DNA from: Nitratidesulfovibrio termitidis HI1
GTDB lineage: Bacteria; Desulfobacterota; Desulfovibrionia; Desulfovibrionales; Desulfovibrionaceae
Assembly: GCF_000504305.1 (NCBI RefSeq)
Contig: NZ_KI632512.1
Span: forward strand, 89,307 to 153,306
Length of the DNA stretch: 64,000 nt
Direction of reading: 5' to 3'
Of the stretch, positions 39,662 through 51,337 are shown one piece after another. The number at the start of each line of letters is the position of its first letter. Position 1 is the stretch's first letter. Both the position numbers and the translations under genes were made by a program. The notes below the pieces were generated by a model. That model saw only the letters and a program-made list of their open reading frames with translations, was not told the DNA's origin and ran no database searches.

Positions 39662-41737
39662 GTGTCCAGAACCGTCCCCCTCGAACGGCAGAGGAACATC
39701 GGGATCATGGCCCACATTGATGCGGGCAAGACCACGACCACCGAGCGCATCCTCTATTACACCGGCGTTTCCCACAAGATCGGCGAAGTTCATGATGGCG
39801 CTGCCACCATGGACTGGATGGAGCAGGAGCAGGAACGCGGCATCACCATCACTTCCGCTGCCACCACGTGCAGTTGGAAGGATCACACCATCAACATCAT
39901 CGACACGCCCGGCCACGTGGACTTCACCATCGAAGTCGAACGTTCGTTGCGCGTGCTTGACGGTGCCGTGGCCGTGTTCGACGCCGTTGCCGGCGTCGAG
40001 CCGCAGTCGGAAACGGTGTGGCGCCAGGCCAACCGTTACGGCGTTCCGCGCATCTGCTTCGTCAACAAGATGGACCGCATCGGCGCCAACTTCTTCCGTT
40101 GCGTCGACATGATGGTCGAGCGCCTGCGCGCCAAGCCCATCCCCATCCAGTTGCCCATCGGCAGCGAAGACAAGTTCGAAGGCGTGGTCGACCTGATCAC
40201 CGGCAAGGCCATCAAGTTCGACAAGTCCAGCAAGGGCGTGGAGTTCACGGAAGAAGACGTGCCCGCCGACATGATGGACCTGTACCAGGAAAAGCGCCTC
40301 GCCATGGTCGAAGCCGTGGCCGAAGAGGACGAAGCCCTGCTCGAGAAGTACCTGGGCGGCGAAGAGCTGACCGAGGAAGAAATCATCTCGTGCGTGCGCA
40401 AGGCCACCATTGCCCGCAACATCGTTCCGGTGTTCTGCGGCTCGGCCTTCCGCAACATGGGCGTGCAGCCGCTGCTTGACGCGGTGGTCGCCTTCCTGCC
40501 TTCGCCCCTGGACATCGAGCAGATGAAGGGCATGAACCCCGACAACGAAGAGGAAACCATCGTCTGCCCCTGCAGCGACAAGGAGCCTCTGGCCGGTCTG
40601 GTGTTCAAGCTGTTCTCCGACCCGTACATCGGGCACCTGTCCTTCTTCCGCATCTACTCCGGTTTCATCGAGTCCGGCATGACCGTGCTGAACTCGACCA
40701 CCGGCAAGAAGGAACGCGTCGGCCGCCTGCTGCGCATGCACGCCAACAAGCGTGAAGAGATCAAGTGGGCGGGCGCTGGCGACATCGTGGCCGTGGTGGG
40801 CCTGAAGCAGGCCTCCACCGGTGATACCATGTGCGACGAAAAGCGCCCCGTTGTGCTCGAATCGCTGGATATCCCCGAGCCGGTCATCGAAGTGGCCATC
40901 GAGCCCAAGACCAAGGCCGACCGCGATGCGCTGTCCGCCGCCCTCGCCAAGCTGGCCAAGGAAGACCCGTCGTTCCGCGTGAAGGGCGACGAGGAAACCG
41001 GCCAGACCCTGATCGCGGGCATGGGCGAACTGCACCTCGAGATCATCGTCGACCGCCTGACCCGCGAGTTCAGCGTCAACGCCAACGTGGGCAAGCCCCA
41101 GGTTGCGTACCGCGAAACCATCACGTCTTCGTCCAAGTCGGATACGAAGCACGTGAAGCAGTCGGGTGGCCGTGGCCAGTACGGTCACGCGGTCATCGAG
41201 ATCGAACCGAACCCCGGCAAGGGGTACGAGTTCGTCAACTCGATCACCGGCGGCGTCATCCCCAAGGAATACATCGCCCCGGTGGACAAGGGTATCCAGG
41301 ACGCCCTGAAGAGCGGCGTGCTGGCGGGCTTCCCCACCGTGGACATCAAGGTCAACCTGGTGTTCGGTTCGTACCACGACGTCGACTCTTCGGAGCAGGC
41401 GTTCTACGTGACCGGCTCCATGGCCATCAAGGACGCCATCCACAAGGCCTCGCCGGTTCTGCTTGAACCGATCATGGACGTGGAAGTGGTGACCCCCGAC
41501 GAATACCTCGGCGACGTCATGGGCGACCTGAACGGCCGCCGCGGTCGCGTGCAGAACATGGAAGCCCGCGTGGGCTCCCAGGCAGTGCGCGCCCAGGTGC
41601 CGTTGTCCGAGATGTTCGGCTACGCCACCGACCTGCGTTCCAAGACGCAGGGCCGCGCCACCTTCTCCATGCAGTTCCATCACTACGAGCGGGTTCCGGC
41701 CCAGCTTGCCGAAGAAGTGATCAAGAAGAAGGGCTAG
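39662..41737 (+). CDS. fusA: Elongation factor G
   Basis: The 691-residue translocation GTPase shows G1 [20 protein letters not shown]3 DTPGHVDF and G4 NKMDR, then domains II-V. Translation starts at GTG 39662. A strong terminator follows 50 bases later, so tuf, which often comes next, is not part of this transcript and is absent from the window. Confidence 0.98.
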   Translation: MSRTVPLERQRNIGIMAHIDAGKTTTTERILYYTGVSHKIGEVHDGAATMDWMEQEQERGITITSAATTCSWKDHTINIIDTPGHVDFTIEVERSLRVLDGAVAVFDAVAGVEPQSETVWRQANRYGVPRICFVNKMDRIGANFFRCVDMMVERLRAKPIPIQLPIGSEDKFEGVVDLITGKAIKFDKSSKGVEFTEEDVPADMMDLYQEKRLAMVEAVAEEDEALLEKYLGGEELTEEEIISCVRKATIARNIVPVFCGSAFRNMGVQPLLDAVVAFLPSPLDIEQMKGMNPDNEEETIVCPCSDKEPLAGLVFKLFSDPYIGHLSFFRIYSGFIESGMTVLNSTTGKKERVGRLLRMHANKREEIKWAGAGDIVAVVGLKQASTGDTMCDEKRPVVLESLDIPEPVIEVAIEPKTKADRDALSAALAKLAKEDPSFRVKGDEETGQTLIAGMGELHLEIIVDRLTREFSVNANVGKPQVAYRETITSSSKSDTKHVKQSGGRGQYGHAVIEIEPNPGKGYEFVNSITGGVIPKEYIAPVDKGIQDALKSGVLAGFPTVDIKVNLVFGSYHDVDSSEQAFYVTGSMAIKDAIHKASPVLLEPIMDVEVVTPDEYLGDVMGDLNGRRGRVQNMEARVGSQAVRAQVPLSEMFGYATDLRSKTQGRATFSMQFHHYERVPAQLAEEVIKKKG

Positions 41738-41790
41738 TCCTTCCTCTCGTGGAGAAGCGGAGCCGTCGGTAAAGGACTCCGTAGAAAGCA

Positions 41791-41824
41791 GAGCCCCGGG
41801 TGTTTGCCCGGGGCTCTTTTTTTT
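41791..41824 (+). terminator. Rho-independent terminator of the str operon
   Basis: The 10-bp stem GAGCCCCGGG/CCCGGGGCTC with loop TGTTTG is followed by eight T. Confidence 0.95.
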
Positions 41825-42522
41825 CGAAAATTCTTGACGGGGGAGGGGCGCTGGGGTAATGAATTGCCTCGCGCCGGTTCTCCGGTGTGAAAAACGTGAT
41901 CCCCGAAGCTTCGGGGGCCCCTGTAACGGCAGGGGAAGGGCGGGTCGAGCCTGTCCTGATGCGTTTGGCGCAAGCCAAGCTTTGACAATTGCAGGCGTTA
42001 CCGAATGCCGCAATTATGTCATGCCGTTCCAGTCCGTCGTTAACCCCTTGTTGGCGGGCTGTAAGGTACTGTACGTGCGGGGCGCTTCGTGCCCCCATTC
42101 GGTGACCCCTGTGGACCACCTGCACTCGCCGGAGCATGCTCCGGCCAGGGCCAGGCTGGCGACAACATGGGTGATCTTCCCGGACGGATGCTGTGAATGC
42201 GGCTCCGCGAGGCGATGAGAAGGCCTTTGGGTGTGCCAGCCGGCTCCCCCTCCAGTCTTTCTCTCCATCGCTCCAAATCCTCGAAGATCACGGCACCCCG
42301 TCCCCCGCCGGACGGCAAGCCGCCATGGCGTCACATGCCACCTGTGCCCACGTCGCGGAAGCGGCGTCCGGGTATCGCGTAGCTCCGGATGCTTATGGCG
42401 GGTCTCGGTGTGCCGCCACCGAACGTGAGGAACTCTGCAGCCTACGGCACCTGCCTCTCACCTCATGGCAGTCAGGCGTCGGACGGCAAGGGTACGTTTG
42501 CCAGATAACGGAGTAATCAACA
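41825..42522 (+). promoter_or_regulatory. Long structured leader region before the S10 operon
   Basis: About 700 bases without a convincing gene separate the fusA terminator from rpsJ. Two perfect palindromes occur: CCCCGAAGCTTCGGGG (41901-41916) and GCCGGAGCATGCTCCGGC (42128-42145). GTGATCTTC (42171-42179) can pair with GAAGATCAC (42283-42291), and several shorter stems follow up to 42515. TTGACA at 41982-41987 may mark a promoter, although no good -10 is seen. A leader with protein-binding structure that controls the S10-spc-alpha genes is inferred. Confidence 0.45.
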
Positions 42523-42840
<318 letters not shown>

Positions 42841-42852
42841 TGAGAGGAAGTC

Positions 42853-43482
42853 ATGGCTGAGAAATTGGGTATCCTGGGTCGCAAGGTCGGCATGACCCGC
42901 ATTTTCGCCAGTGATGGTTCCGCCGTGGCTGTTACGGTCATCCAGGCCGGTCCCTGTCCGGTCATCCAGGTTCGCAACGGCGAAACCGACGGCTACGACG
43001 CCGTGCAGATCGCCTTTGAGGAAGCCAAGGAAAAGCACGTGACCAAGCCCGCCCGTGGCCACTTCGCCAAGGCCGGCAAGGGTCTTTTCCGCAACCTCCG
43101 CGAAATTCGCCTGGAAGCGCCTGCCGAATTCGAAGTCGGCCAGGAACTCACCGTGTCCCTGTTCGCCGCCGGCGAAAAGGTGAGGGTGACCGGCACCAGC
43201 ATAGGCAAGGGGTACCAGGGCGTCATGCGCCGCTGGAACTTCGCCGGCTCCAAGGACACGCACGGCTGCGAAAAGGTGCATCGTTCCGGTGGTTCCATCG
43301 GTAACAACACCTTCCCGGGCCACGTGTTCAAGGGCAAGAAGATGGCCGGCCACTGGGGTGACGAGCGCGTGACGGTCAAGAATCTCGAGATCGTCGACAT
43401 CCGCGCCGAAGACAACGTCATTCTGGTGAAGGGTGCCGTTCCCGGCCCCAAGAACGGCCTGGTCCTGGTGCGCAAGCAGTAA
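42853..43482 (+). CDS. rplC: 50S ribosomal protein L3
   Basis: The 209-residue protein begins [14 protein letters not shown] and contains the L3 loop segment [21 protein letters not shown] that reaches the peptidyl-transferase centre. A GAGAGGAAG ribosome site precedes it. Order rpsJ-rplC-rplD is canonical. Confidence 0.98.
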   Translation: MAEKLGILGRKVGMTRIFASDGSAVAVTVIQAGPCPVIQVRNGETDGYDAVQIAFEEAKEKHVTKPARGHFAKAGKGLFRNLREIRLEAPAEFEVGQELTVSLFAAGEKVRVTGTSIGKGYQGVMRRWNFAGSKDTHGCEKVHRSGGSIGNNTFPGHVFKGKKMAGHWGDERVTVKNLEIVDIRAEDNVILVKGAVPGPKNGLVLVRKQ

Positions 43483-43500
43483 CGAAATGAGGATGATCAC

Positions 43501-44121
43501 ATGGCTGTGGTGAAAGTATACGATCAGAACAAGAAGGAAGCCGGCGAACTGACGCTCGCTCCCGAGGTGTTCGAGGTCGAGGTGAAGCCTGAGATTCTCA
43601 ATCTCGTGGTCCGTGCGCACCGCGCCGGGCTGCGCTCCGGCACCCATGCCACCAAGACCCGCGCCTTCGTCTCTGGCGGCGGTGCAAAGCCCTGGCGCCA
43701 GAAAGGCACCGGCCGCGCCCGTTCCGGTTCGAACCGCTCGCCTATCTGGCGTGGCGGGGCCATCATTTTCGGCCCCCAGCCCCGCGAGTACGGCTTCAAG
43801 GTGAACAAGAAGGTCCGCCAGCTGGCCCTGAAGATGGCGCTCAGCTCGCGGCTTGCCGGCGAGAACCTGATGGTGGTCAAGGGCATCGAACTGCCCGAGA
43901 TCAAGACCAAGCTGTTCGCCAAGGTGGCCGGCGCCCTGGGCCTTGAGAAGGCCCTGGTCATCACCGCCGAAGCGGATGCCAACCTCGCCCTTTCGGCCCG
44001 CAACATTCCCGGCATTACCCTGATCACCGCCGACCAGCTCAGCGTCTACGAGATTCTGAAGCACCCGACGCTGGTGATGTTCGAGGGCGCCGTCGAATCC
44101 GTCCAGGCCAGGCTGAAGTAG
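43501..44121 (+). CDS. rplD: 50S ribosomal protein L4
   Basis: The 206-residue protein carries the long L4 loop lining the exit tunnel (WRQKGTGRARSGSNRSPIWRG). In gammaproteobacteria L4 represses its own operon through the leader; the long leader here makes that worth testing. Its stop is 11 bases before rplW. Confidence 0.98.
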   Translation: MAVVKVYDQNKKEAGELTLAPEVFEVEVKPEILNLVVRAHRAGLRSGTHATKTRAFVSGGGAKPWRQKGTGRARSGSNRSPIWRGGAIIFGPQPREYGFKVNKKVRQLALKMALSSRLAGENLMVVKGIELPEIKTKLFAKVAGALGLEKALVITAEADANLALSARNIPGITLITADQLSVYEILKHPTLVMFEGAVESVQARLK

Positions 44122-44132
44122 GGAGGTTGGTC

Positions 44133-44423
44133 ATGGATTATACACAGATTCTCGTGAAGCCCCTGGTGTCCGAAAAGGCCACCTTCGTGAAGGAACAGGC
44201 CCAGCAGGTCGTGTTCTTCGTGAACCCCCGGGCCAACAAGATCGAAATCAAGAAGGCCGTCGAAGCCGCCTTCAAGGTCAAGGTGACCGACGTCAACGTC
44301 ATCACCAAGAAGCCTTCCGACAAGGTCCGTCAGGGCCGCGTCGTGGGCCGGATCTCCGGCTGCAAGAAGGCCTATGTGACCCTGGCTCCCGGCGAAAAAA
44401 TCGAATTCTTCGAGGGAGTGTAA
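44133..44423 (+). CDS. rplW: 50S ribosomal protein L23
   Basis: The 96-residue protein (MDYTQILVKPLVSEKATF) sits at the tunnel exit and docks trigger factor and SRP; tig is in this window. ATG 44133 lies 6 bases after GGAGG, so an upstream TTG is not used. Confidence 0.97.
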   Translation: MDYTQILVKPLVSEKATFVKEQAQQVVFFVNPRANKIEIKKAVEAAFKVKVTDVNVITKKPSDKVRQGRVVGRISGCKKAYVTLAPGEKIEFFEGV

Positions 44424-44426
44424 GCA

Positions 44427-45257
44427 ATGGCTGTTCGCAAGCTGAAACCGACATCTCCCGGTCGCCGCTTCCAGACCGTCTCGGATTTCGAGGAAGTCAC
44501 CAGGAGCACGCCCGAGAAGTCCCTTACCGAGGGGCTGACCAAAAAGAGCGGTCGCAACAACAATGGCCGCGTGACCATGCGCCGTCGCGGCGGCGGTCAC
44601 AAGCGCCTGTACCGCATCATCGACTTCCGTCGTAACAAGCTCGGCATCGCGGCCACCGTCGCGCATATCGAGTACGACCCCAACCGTACCGCCCGCATCG
44701 CGCTGCTGCACTACGCGGATGGCGAGAAGCGCTACATCCTCGCCCCGCTCGGCATCAAGCAGGGCGATATGGTGCAGGCCGGCGAAGGCGCGGACATCAA
44801 GCCTGGCAACGCCATGCCCATGGCCCGCATCCCCGTCGGCACCGTGCTGCACAACATCGAGCTCTACCCCGGTCGTGGCGGCCAGTTCTGCCGCGCCGCC
44901 GGTACCTACGCCCAGCTGGTGGCCAAGGAAGGCAAGTACGCCCTCCTGCGCATGCCTTCGGGCGAAGTGCGCAAGGTGCTTGCCGCCTGCTGCGCCACCA
45001 TCGGCCAGGTCGGCAACGTGAACCACGAGAACATCTCGTTGGGCAAGGCGGGCCGCAATCGCTGGCTCGGCCGTCGTCCCAAGGTCCGCGGCGTCGCCAT
45101 GAACCCCATCGACCACCCGTTGGGTGGTGGTGAAGGCCGCAGCTCCGGTGGTCGCCATCCGGTGACCCCGTGGGGCGTGCCCACCAAGGGGTACAAGACC
45201 CGCGATCGCAAGAAGGCTTCCACGAAGCTCATCGTCAAGCGTCGCGGTCAGAAGTAG
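44427..45257 (+). CDS. rplB: 50S ribosomal protein L2
   Basis: This 276-residue protein near the peptidyl-transferase centre has the conserved [16 protein letters not shown] segment with the functionally important histidine and a [13 protein letters not shown] region. It starts 3 bases after rplW. Confidence 0.98.
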
Positions 45258-45266
45258 GAGTAGAGC

Positions 45267-45548
45267 ATGCCCAGATCCCTGAAGAAAGGTCCGTTCATCG
45301 ACGACCATCTGATCAAGAAAGTGGAATTGGCCGTGTCGAACAGCGACCGCCGCGTCATCAAGACGTGGTCTCGTCGGTCCACCATCGCTCCCGAGATGGT
45401 CGGCCTGACGTTCGCGGTCCACAATGGGAAGAAGTTCATTCCCGTGTTCGTCACCGAGAACATGGTGGGTCACAAGATGGGCGAATTCGCCCCGACCCGC
45501 ACGTTCTACGGGCATGCCGCGGACAAGAAGAGCAAAGCAAAGAAGTAG
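45267..45548 (+). CDS. rpsS: 30S ribosomal protein S19
   Basis: The 93-residue protein begins [19 protein letters not shown] and has [15 protein letters not shown] and [12 protein letters not shown] of the 30S head protein S19. It is in the canonical place between rplB and rplV. Confidence 0.98.
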   Translation: MPRSLKKGPFIDDHLIKKVELAVSNSDRRVIKTWSRRSTIAPEMVGLTFAVHNGKKFIPVFVTENMVGHKMGEFAPTRTFYGHAADKKSKAKK

Positions 45549-45560
45549 TGGGTGAATCCG

Positions 45561-45899
45561 ATGGAATCGAGAGCCACCGCGAAATTCATGCGTGTGTCGC
45601 CGCGTAAGGCCCGCCTGGTTGCCCAGAACGTGAAGGGGCTGCCTGTCGAAGACGCCATGAATATCCTGAAGTTCACGCCCAACAAGCCCGCTGACATCAT
45701 CTTCGGCGTGCTTCGTTCCGCCCTCGCCAACGCCGAGCAGCTGCCCGGCATCGACGTGGACGCCATGGTCGTGAAGCAGATCGTTATCAACGAAGGCCCC
45801 ACCTGGAAGCGGTTTCTTCCGCGTGCGCAGGGTCGCGCCACCAAGATTCGGAAGCGTACCAGCCACATCACCGTGATTCTCGCAGAAGGGCAGGAATAG
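45561..45899 (+). CDS. rplV: 50S ribosomal protein L22
   Basis: The 112-residue protein contains MRVSPRKARLVA and the tunnel-lining beta-hairpin region LPRAQGRATKIRKRTSHI. ATG 45561 fits the family start better than the GTG three codons upstream. Confidence 0.96.
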   Translation: MESRATAKFMRVSPRKARLVAQNVKGLPVEDAMNILKFTPNKPADIIFGVLRSALANAEQLPGIDVDAMVVKQIVINEGPTWKRFLPRAQGRATKIRKRTSHITVILAEGQE

Positions 45900-45900
45900 G

Positions 45901-46543
<643 letters not shown>

Positions 46544-46544
<1 letters not shown>

Positions 46545-46957
46545 TGCTGAGCCCCAGAAAGGTTAAATTCCGCAAGTGGCAGAAGGGCCGTCTGCGTGGC
46601 ATGGCCACCCGCGGCGCCACTGTCTCCTTCGGTGATATCGGTCTTAAGGCAGTAGAACACGGCAAGCTGTCCAGCCAGCAGATCGAGGCCGCCCGTATCG
46701 CCATGATGCGCCACATCAAGCGCGGCGGCAAGGTCTGGATCCGCATCTTCCCCGACCATCCGGTCACCGCCAAGCCCCTCGAAACTCGCCAGGGTTCCGG
46801 TAAGGGCGCCCCGGTGGGCTGGTGCGCTCCGGTGAAGCCGGGCCGCGTGCTTTACGAAATCAAGGGCGTCAGCCTGGAGCTTGCCAAGGAAGCTCTGACG
46901 CGCGCCGCCCACAAGCTCCCCATCAAGACGACCATTGTCGTGCGGGAGGGCCTCTAG
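46544..46957 (+). CDS. rplP: 50S ribosomal protein L16
   Basis: This 137-residue protein ([18 protein letters not shown], with [20 protein letters not shown]) organises the A-site finger region. It is translationally coupled to rpsC by a one-base overlap, and rpmC starts one base after its stop. Confidence 0.98.
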
Positions 46958-46958
46958 A

Positions 46959-47144
46959 ATGAACGCCGCAGAACTGAGAAAGCTCAGCGCTGAACAGCTC
47001 AAGGACAAGTTGGCCGAATCCCGCAAGGAACTGTTCGATCTGCGCTTCCGCCACGCCACCGCGCAGTTGGAGAAGACCTCCAACCTCCCGGCGACCAAGC
47101 GCGAGATCGCCCGGATTCTGACCATCCTGAAGGAAAAGGGGTAA
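46959..47144 (+). CDS. rpmC: 50S ribosomal protein L29
   Basis: The 61-residue helical protein ([20 protein letters not shown]) lies at the tunnel exit beside L23. ATG 46959 is the start; a GTG inside the rplP end would add non-conserved residues. Confidence 0.97.
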   Translation: MNAAELRKLSAEQLKDKLAESRKELFDLRFRHATAQLEKTSNLPATKREIARILTILKEKG

Positions 47145-47148
47145 GCCC

Positions 47149-47415
47149 ATGTCCGAAGAACTGATGAACCGCAAGGGCAGGGTGCTCACCGGGATCGTCG
47201 TCAGCGACAAGAACGACAAGACCATCGTCGTTCGCGTCGAGACGCTGGTGCAGCATCCCCTGCTGAAGAAGTATGTGCGCCGCCGCAACAAGTTCACCGC
47301 TCACGATCCCCAGAACGAGTGCGGCATCGGCGACAAGGTGAAGATCATCGAGTACCGTCCGCTCAGCCGCAACAAGCGCTGGCATCTGGTCTCCATTCTC
47401 GAAAAAGCCGTGTAG
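47149..47415 (+). CDS. rpsQ: 30S ribosomal protein S17
   Basis: The 88-residue OB-fold protein contains [19 protein letters not shown] and [18 protein letters not shown] of S17. It is the last gene of the classical S10 group and runs straight into the spc group. Confidence 0.97.
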   Translation: MSEELMNRKGRVLTGIVVSDKNDKTIVVRVETLVQHPLLKKYVRRRNKFTAHDPQNECGIGDKVKIIEYRPLSRNKRWHLVSILEKAV

Positions 47416-47424
47416 GGGTTTGCG

Positions 47425-47793
<369 letters not shown>

Positions 47794-47803
47794 GAGCCCA
47801 CAA

Positions 47804-48127
47804 ATGAAACAGTTCCGCATCCGCAAGGACGACAAAGTGGTCGTCATCGCCGGCAAGGACAAGGGCAAGATCGGCAAGGTGCTGAAGGTTCTTCCCAAGA
47901 AGGACGGAGTGCTTGTCGAGAAGGTCAACATGGTCAAGCGCCACATGCGCGCCAATCCGTACCGGCAGCAGCCGGGCGGCATCATCGAGAAGGAGATGCC
48001 TCTTGACATCTCCAACGTGATGGTGATGTGCGATGCGTGCGCCAAGGCCACCAAGGTGGGCTACCGCTACACCGAGGACGGCAAGAAAGTTCGCTTCTGC
48101 AAGAAGTGCAACGAAATCATTGGATAG
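47804..48127 (+). CDS. rplX: 50S ribosomal protein L24
   Basis: The 107-residue protein has the KOW motif [19 protein letters not shown] and a Cys pair near the C-terminus (CDACAKATK and CKKC) that may bind zinc. It sits between rplN and rplE. Confidence 0.97.
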   Translation: MKQFRIRKDDKVVVIAGKDKGKIGKVLKVLPKKDGVLVEKVNMVKRHMRANPYRQQPGGIIEKEMPLDISNVMVMCDACAKATKVGYRYTEDGKKVRFCKKCNEIIG

Positions 48128-48138
48128 GGTGAGAGACG

Positions 48139-48678
48139 ATGACGCGTCTTGAACAGATATACCGCGAGAAAGTGGTTCCGGTATTGCAGAAGGAGTTCAA
48201 CTACACTTCTTCGATGCAGGTTCCCGGGATTGAGAAAGTCTCTCTGAATATCGGCCTTGGCGCCGCGAGCCAGAACAACAAGTTGATGGAAGAAGCCATC
48301 AAGGAGTTGACCGCCATCGCCGGGCAGAAGGCCGTCGTGACCCGCGCCAAGAAGTCCATCGCGTCGTTCAAGCTGCGCGAAGGCATGCCCATCGGCTGCC
48401 GCGTGACGCTGCGCAAGGAACGCATGTGGGACTTTCTGGACAAGCTGGTGAACTTCGCGCTGCCCCGCGTGCGCGACTTCAGAGGGATTCCGGACCGTGG
48501 CTTCGATGGCCGGGGCAATTTTACCCTGGGCATCAAGGAACACACCATTTTCCCCGAGCTGGAAGTGGATCGCGTTGACAACCCCAAGGGGATGAACATC
48601 ACGATCGTTACCACTGCCCAGACGGACAAGGAAGGCAAGCTGCTGCTCGACCAGCTCGGCATGCCTTTCAAGAAGTAA
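48139..48678 (+). CDS. rplE: 50S ribosomal protein L5
   Basis: The 179-residue 5S-rRNA-binding protein contains [20 protein letters not shown] and [24 protein letters not shown]. Order and spacing are canonical. Confidence 0.98.
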   Translation: MTRLEQIYREKVVPVLQKEFNYTSSMQVPGIEKVSLNIGLGAASQNNKLMEEAIKELTAIAGQKAVVTRAKKSIASFKLREGMPIGCRVTLRKERMWDFLDKLVNFALPRVRDFRGIPDRGFDGRGNFTLGIKEHTIFPELEVDRVDNPKGMNITIVTTAQTDKEGKLLLDQLGMPFKK

Positions 48679-48690
48679 GGAGAAACGGCT

Positions 48691-48876
48691 TTGTCTCGTA
48701 CATCGCTTGAAGTGAAGGCGCAGCGCAAGCCCAAGTTCTCCGCCCGCGCCTACAACCGTTGTCCGGTCTGCGGCCGCCCGCGTGCCTACATGCGCAAGTT
48801 CGGTCTTTGCCGTATCTGCTTCCGCAACATGGCCCTGCGCGGCGAACTGCCCGGCGTTCGCAAGTCGAGCTGGTAA
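48691..48876 (+). CDS. rpsN: 30S ribosomal protein S14, zinc-binding type
   Basis: The 61-residue short form of S14 has four zinc cysteines at 24, 27, 40 and 43 (RCPVCGRPR and LCRICFRN). Translation starts at TTG 48691 after AAGGAG. The zinc-containing (C+) forms of S14, S4 and L36 all occur in this cluster. Confidence 0.97.
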   Translation: MSRTSLEVKAQRKPKFSARAYNRCPVCGRPRAYMRKFGLCRICFRNMALRGELPGVRKSSW

Positions 48877-48894
48877 GTCACCAAGGAGTAAGGA

Positions 48895-49275
48895 ATGCTG
48901 ACTGATCCTATTGCTGATATGCTTACGCGTATCCGCAACGCACACTTGGCCCTGCACAAGGAAGTGAGTGTGCCGCGCTCGAAGATCAAGGAATCCATCG
49001 CCGCCATCCTGAAGCAGGAAGGTTACATCGAAGATGTGGCGACGGAAGAGGCCGAGATCAAGATCTCCCTCAAGTATTTCAAAGGCAAGCCGGTCATTTC
49101 CGGCCTGAAGCGGGTGAGCAAGCCCGGCCGCCGGGTGTATGTCGGTTCCACCGACATCCCCAAGGTCCAGAACGGCCTTGGCATCTGCATTCTGTCCACC
49201 TCCAGCGGTGTCCTTGCGGGCACGCAGGCCCGCGACCGCAAGGTCGGCGGCGAACTGCTCTGCGAAATCTGGTAG
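48895..49275 (+). CDS. rpsH: 30S ribosomal protein S8
   Basis: This 126-residue protein (MLTDPIADMLTRIRNAHLAL, ending in GVLAGTQARDRKVGGELLCEIW) is the spc-operon autoregulator in E. coli. It lies between rpsN and rplF. Confidence 0.98.
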   Translation: MLTDPIADMLTRIRNAHLALHKEVSVPRSKIKESIAAILKQEGYIEDVATEEAEIKISLKYFKGKPVISGLKRVSKPGRRVYVGSTDIPKVQNGLGICILSTSSGVLAGTQARDRKVGGELLCEIW

Positions 49276-49284
49276 GGTACGGAC

Positions 49285-49821
49285 ATGTCGCGAATCGGTA
49301 AACTCCCCATCGCCATTCCTTCCGGCGTCGAAGTGAAGGTCGGGACCGAAGCCGTCGAGGTCAAGGGCCCGAAGGGCGTGCTTGTCACCCCCACCCACGC
49401 GGAACTGAACTACGCGGTTGAAGACGGCCATGTCGTCATCACCCGCGCCACCGAAACCCGCACCGCCCGTGCCCAGCACGGTCTGCGCCGCACCCTGCTT
49501 GCCAACTGCATCCAGGGCGTGACCAAGGGCTTCTCCAAGACCCTGGAAGTCATCGGCGTCGGCTATAAGGTTGCCGTGAAGGGCAACCTGGTGGAACTCG
49601 CGGTCGGTTTCTCGCACCCGGTGATCATGGAAATGCCCGAAGGCGTCGAAGCCAAGGTGGAAGGCCAGAAGCTGACCATCTCGGGCAACAGCAAGGAAGT
49701 GGTCGGCGAGATCGCCGCACGCATCCGCCGCGTGCGTAAGCCTGAACCCTACAAGGGCAAGGGCATCAAGTACGACAACGAGCAGATTCGCCGCAAGGCC
49801 GGCAAGTCTGGTGGCAAATAG
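49285..49821 (+). CDS. rplF: 50S ribosomal protein L6
   Basis: The 178-residue two-domain protein has SRIGKLPIAIPSGVEV and the C-terminal RRVRKPEPYKGKGIKY signature. Confidence 0.98.
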   Translation: MSRIGKLPIAIPSGVEVKVGTEAVEVKGPKGVLVTPTHAELNYAVEDGHVVITRATETRTARAQHGLRRTLLANCIQGVTKGFSKTLEVIGVGYKVAVKGNLVELAVGFSHPVIMEMPEGVEAKVEGQKLTISGNSKEVVGEIAARIRRVRKPEPYKGKGIKYDNEQIRRKAGKSGGK

Positions 49822-49835
49822 GCAGGTATGAGAAA

Positions 49836-50195
49836 ATGACGATGACCAAGAACGATGCCAGAAAGCGGCGCAAAGTCCGCATTCGCAAGAAGATCGCCGG
49901 GAGCACCGAGCGTCCCCGGCTGGTTGTCTACCGCTCGAACCTGCACGTCTACGCCCAGATCGTGGACGACGCCACCGGTGCCACGCTTGTTGCCACCTCC
50001 ACCCTTGCCATCGGCAAGGCCCAGGCCGGAGCGCACTGCAACAGGGCCGGGGCGGAACTGGTGGGCAAGGAAATCGCGCGTCTTGCTGGCGAAAAGAGCA
50101 TCAAGCGCGTGGTGTTCGACCGTAACGGCTACCTGTATCACGGGCGCATCAAGGCTGTTGCCGACGGTGCCCGTGAGGGCGGCCTGGAATTCTAA
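49836..50195 (+). CDS. rplR: 50S ribosomal protein L18
   Basis: The 119-residue protein binds 5S rRNA (RKKIAGSTERPRLVVYRSN, VFDRNGYLYHGRIKAVADGAREGGLEF). A second ATG two codons in is an equally possible start. Confidence 0.97.
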   Translation: MTMTKNDARKRRKVRIRKKIAGSTERPRLVVYRSNLHVYAQIVDDATGATLVATSTLAIGKAQAGAHCNRAGAELVGKEIARLAGEKSIKRVVFDRNGYLYHGRIKAVADGAREGGLEF

Positions 50196-50213
50196 CGGGT
50201 GGTAGGTACTGGC

Positions 50214-50705
50214 ATGGAACAGAATGAGTTCGGGTTGGTAGAGAAGATCGTCTACCTTAACCGAGTTGCCAAGGTTGTGAAGGGCGGCCGCCGCTTCAGC
50301 TTCAGCGCCCTCGTTGTCGTGGGCGACGGCAAGGGCGCCGTGGGCTTCGGCCTCGGCAAGGCCCAGGAAGTGCCGGAAGCCCTGCGCAAGGCCACCGAAC
50401 GCGCGAAGAAGGACATGGTCCAGATTCCGCTGGTGGACGGCACCCTTCCGTACGAAATCCTGGGCGAGTTCGGCGCTGGCTGCGTCATGCTGAAGCCCGC
50501 CTCCAAGGGTACCGGCATCATCGCCGGTGGTGCGGTGCGCGCCGTCATGGAAGCCGTGGGCGTGACCGACGTGCTTGCCAAGGCCATCGGCACCAACAAC
50601 CCGCACAACGTGCTGCGCGCAACCATGGCGGGGCTTACCTCGCTGCGCAGCGCCGAGTACGTGAGCCAGCTTCGCGGCATGAAGCTCGAAGCGCCCAGAA
50701 AGTAG
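50214..50705 (+). CDS. rpsE: 30S ribosomal protein S5
   Basis: The 163-residue protein contains the S5 double-stranded RNA-binding motif [19 protein letters not shown] and [21 protein letters not shown] 50214 is preferred to the in-frame GTG at 50199 because it matches the usual length and follows a GGTAGGT element. Confidence 0.96.
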   Translation: MEQNEFGLVEKIVYLNRVAKVVKGGRRFSFSALVVVGDGKGAVGFGLGKAQEVPEALRKATERAKKDMVQIPLVDGTLPYEILGEFGAGCVMLKPASKGTGIIAGGAVRAVMEAVGVTDVLAKAIGTNNPHNVLRATMAGLTSLRSAEYVSQLRGMKLEAPRK

Positions 50706-50714
50706 GACGCAATC

Positions 50715-50885
50715 ATGATCAAGGTGAAGCTCGTACGCAGCTGGATCGGCTGCAACCCCAAGCAGCGCAAGGTTCTTGACGCGCTTGGCCTGCGAAAGAT
50801 CCGTTGCGAGAAGTCGTTTGAGGACAATGCCGCCATTCGCGGCATGATCGCCGAAGTCAAGCACCTGGTCGAGGTCAGTGAATAA
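50715..50885 (+). CDS. rpmD: 50S ribosomal protein L30
   Basis: The 56-residue protein (IKVKLVRSWIGCNPKQRKVL, then LGLRKI) is L30 and lies in its canonical place between rpsE and rplO. The stop TAA overlaps the rplO start by one base. Confidence 0.96.
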   Translation: MIKVKLVRSWIGCNPKQRKVLDALGLRKIRCEKSFEDNAAIRGMIAEVKHLVEVSE

Positions 50886-51334
50886 TGAGACTGCACGAAC
50901 TCTATCCGTTCGCCGAGGAACGGGCATCGCGCAAGCGCGTGGGCCGCGGTTCCGGTTCGGGGCTCGGCTGCACCTCCGGCAAAGGTAACAAGGGTCAGAA
51001 TGCCCGCGCTGGTGGCGGCGTACGCCCCGGTTTCGAAGGCGGCCAGATGCCGCTGCAGCGTCGTCTGCCCAAGCGCGGCTTCAAGAACGCCCCCTTCAAG
51101 GCCACCTACGAAGTGATCAACCTCGATCGCCTCGTGGCGTCCTTCGAGGGCAAGACCGACATCACGCTGGAAGACATCTACGCGCGCGGCCTGTGCAAGG
51201 CCGGCGCCTCGGTGAAGATCCTCGGCGTGGGCGAAGTCAGCGTGGCCCTTACGGTGGAAGCGCACAAGTTCAGCGCCTCCGCCGCCGAAAAGATCCGCAA
51301 CGCCGGTGGCGAAGCCAAGGCACTGGAAGGGTAA
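50885..51334 (+). CDS. rplO: 50S ribosomal protein L15
   Basis: The 149-residue protein has the L15 glycine-rich N-terminus (RVGRGSGSGLGCTSGKGNKGQ) and GFEGGQMPLQRRLPKRGF. secY starts 3 bases after its stop. Confidence 0.97.
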   Translation: MRLHELYPFAEERASRKRVGRGSGSGLGCTSGKGNKGQNARAGGGVRPGFEGGQMPLQRRLPKRGFKNAPFKATYEVINLDRLVASFEGKTDITLEDIYARGLCKAGASVKILGVGEVSVALTVEAHKFSASAAEKIRNAGGEAKALEG

Positions 51335-51337
51335 GCC

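Noticed and set aside
42193-42516. A 107-residue frame just before rpsJ
   Set aside because: It overlaps the structured leader, has no ribosome site, and its composition is not protein-like.
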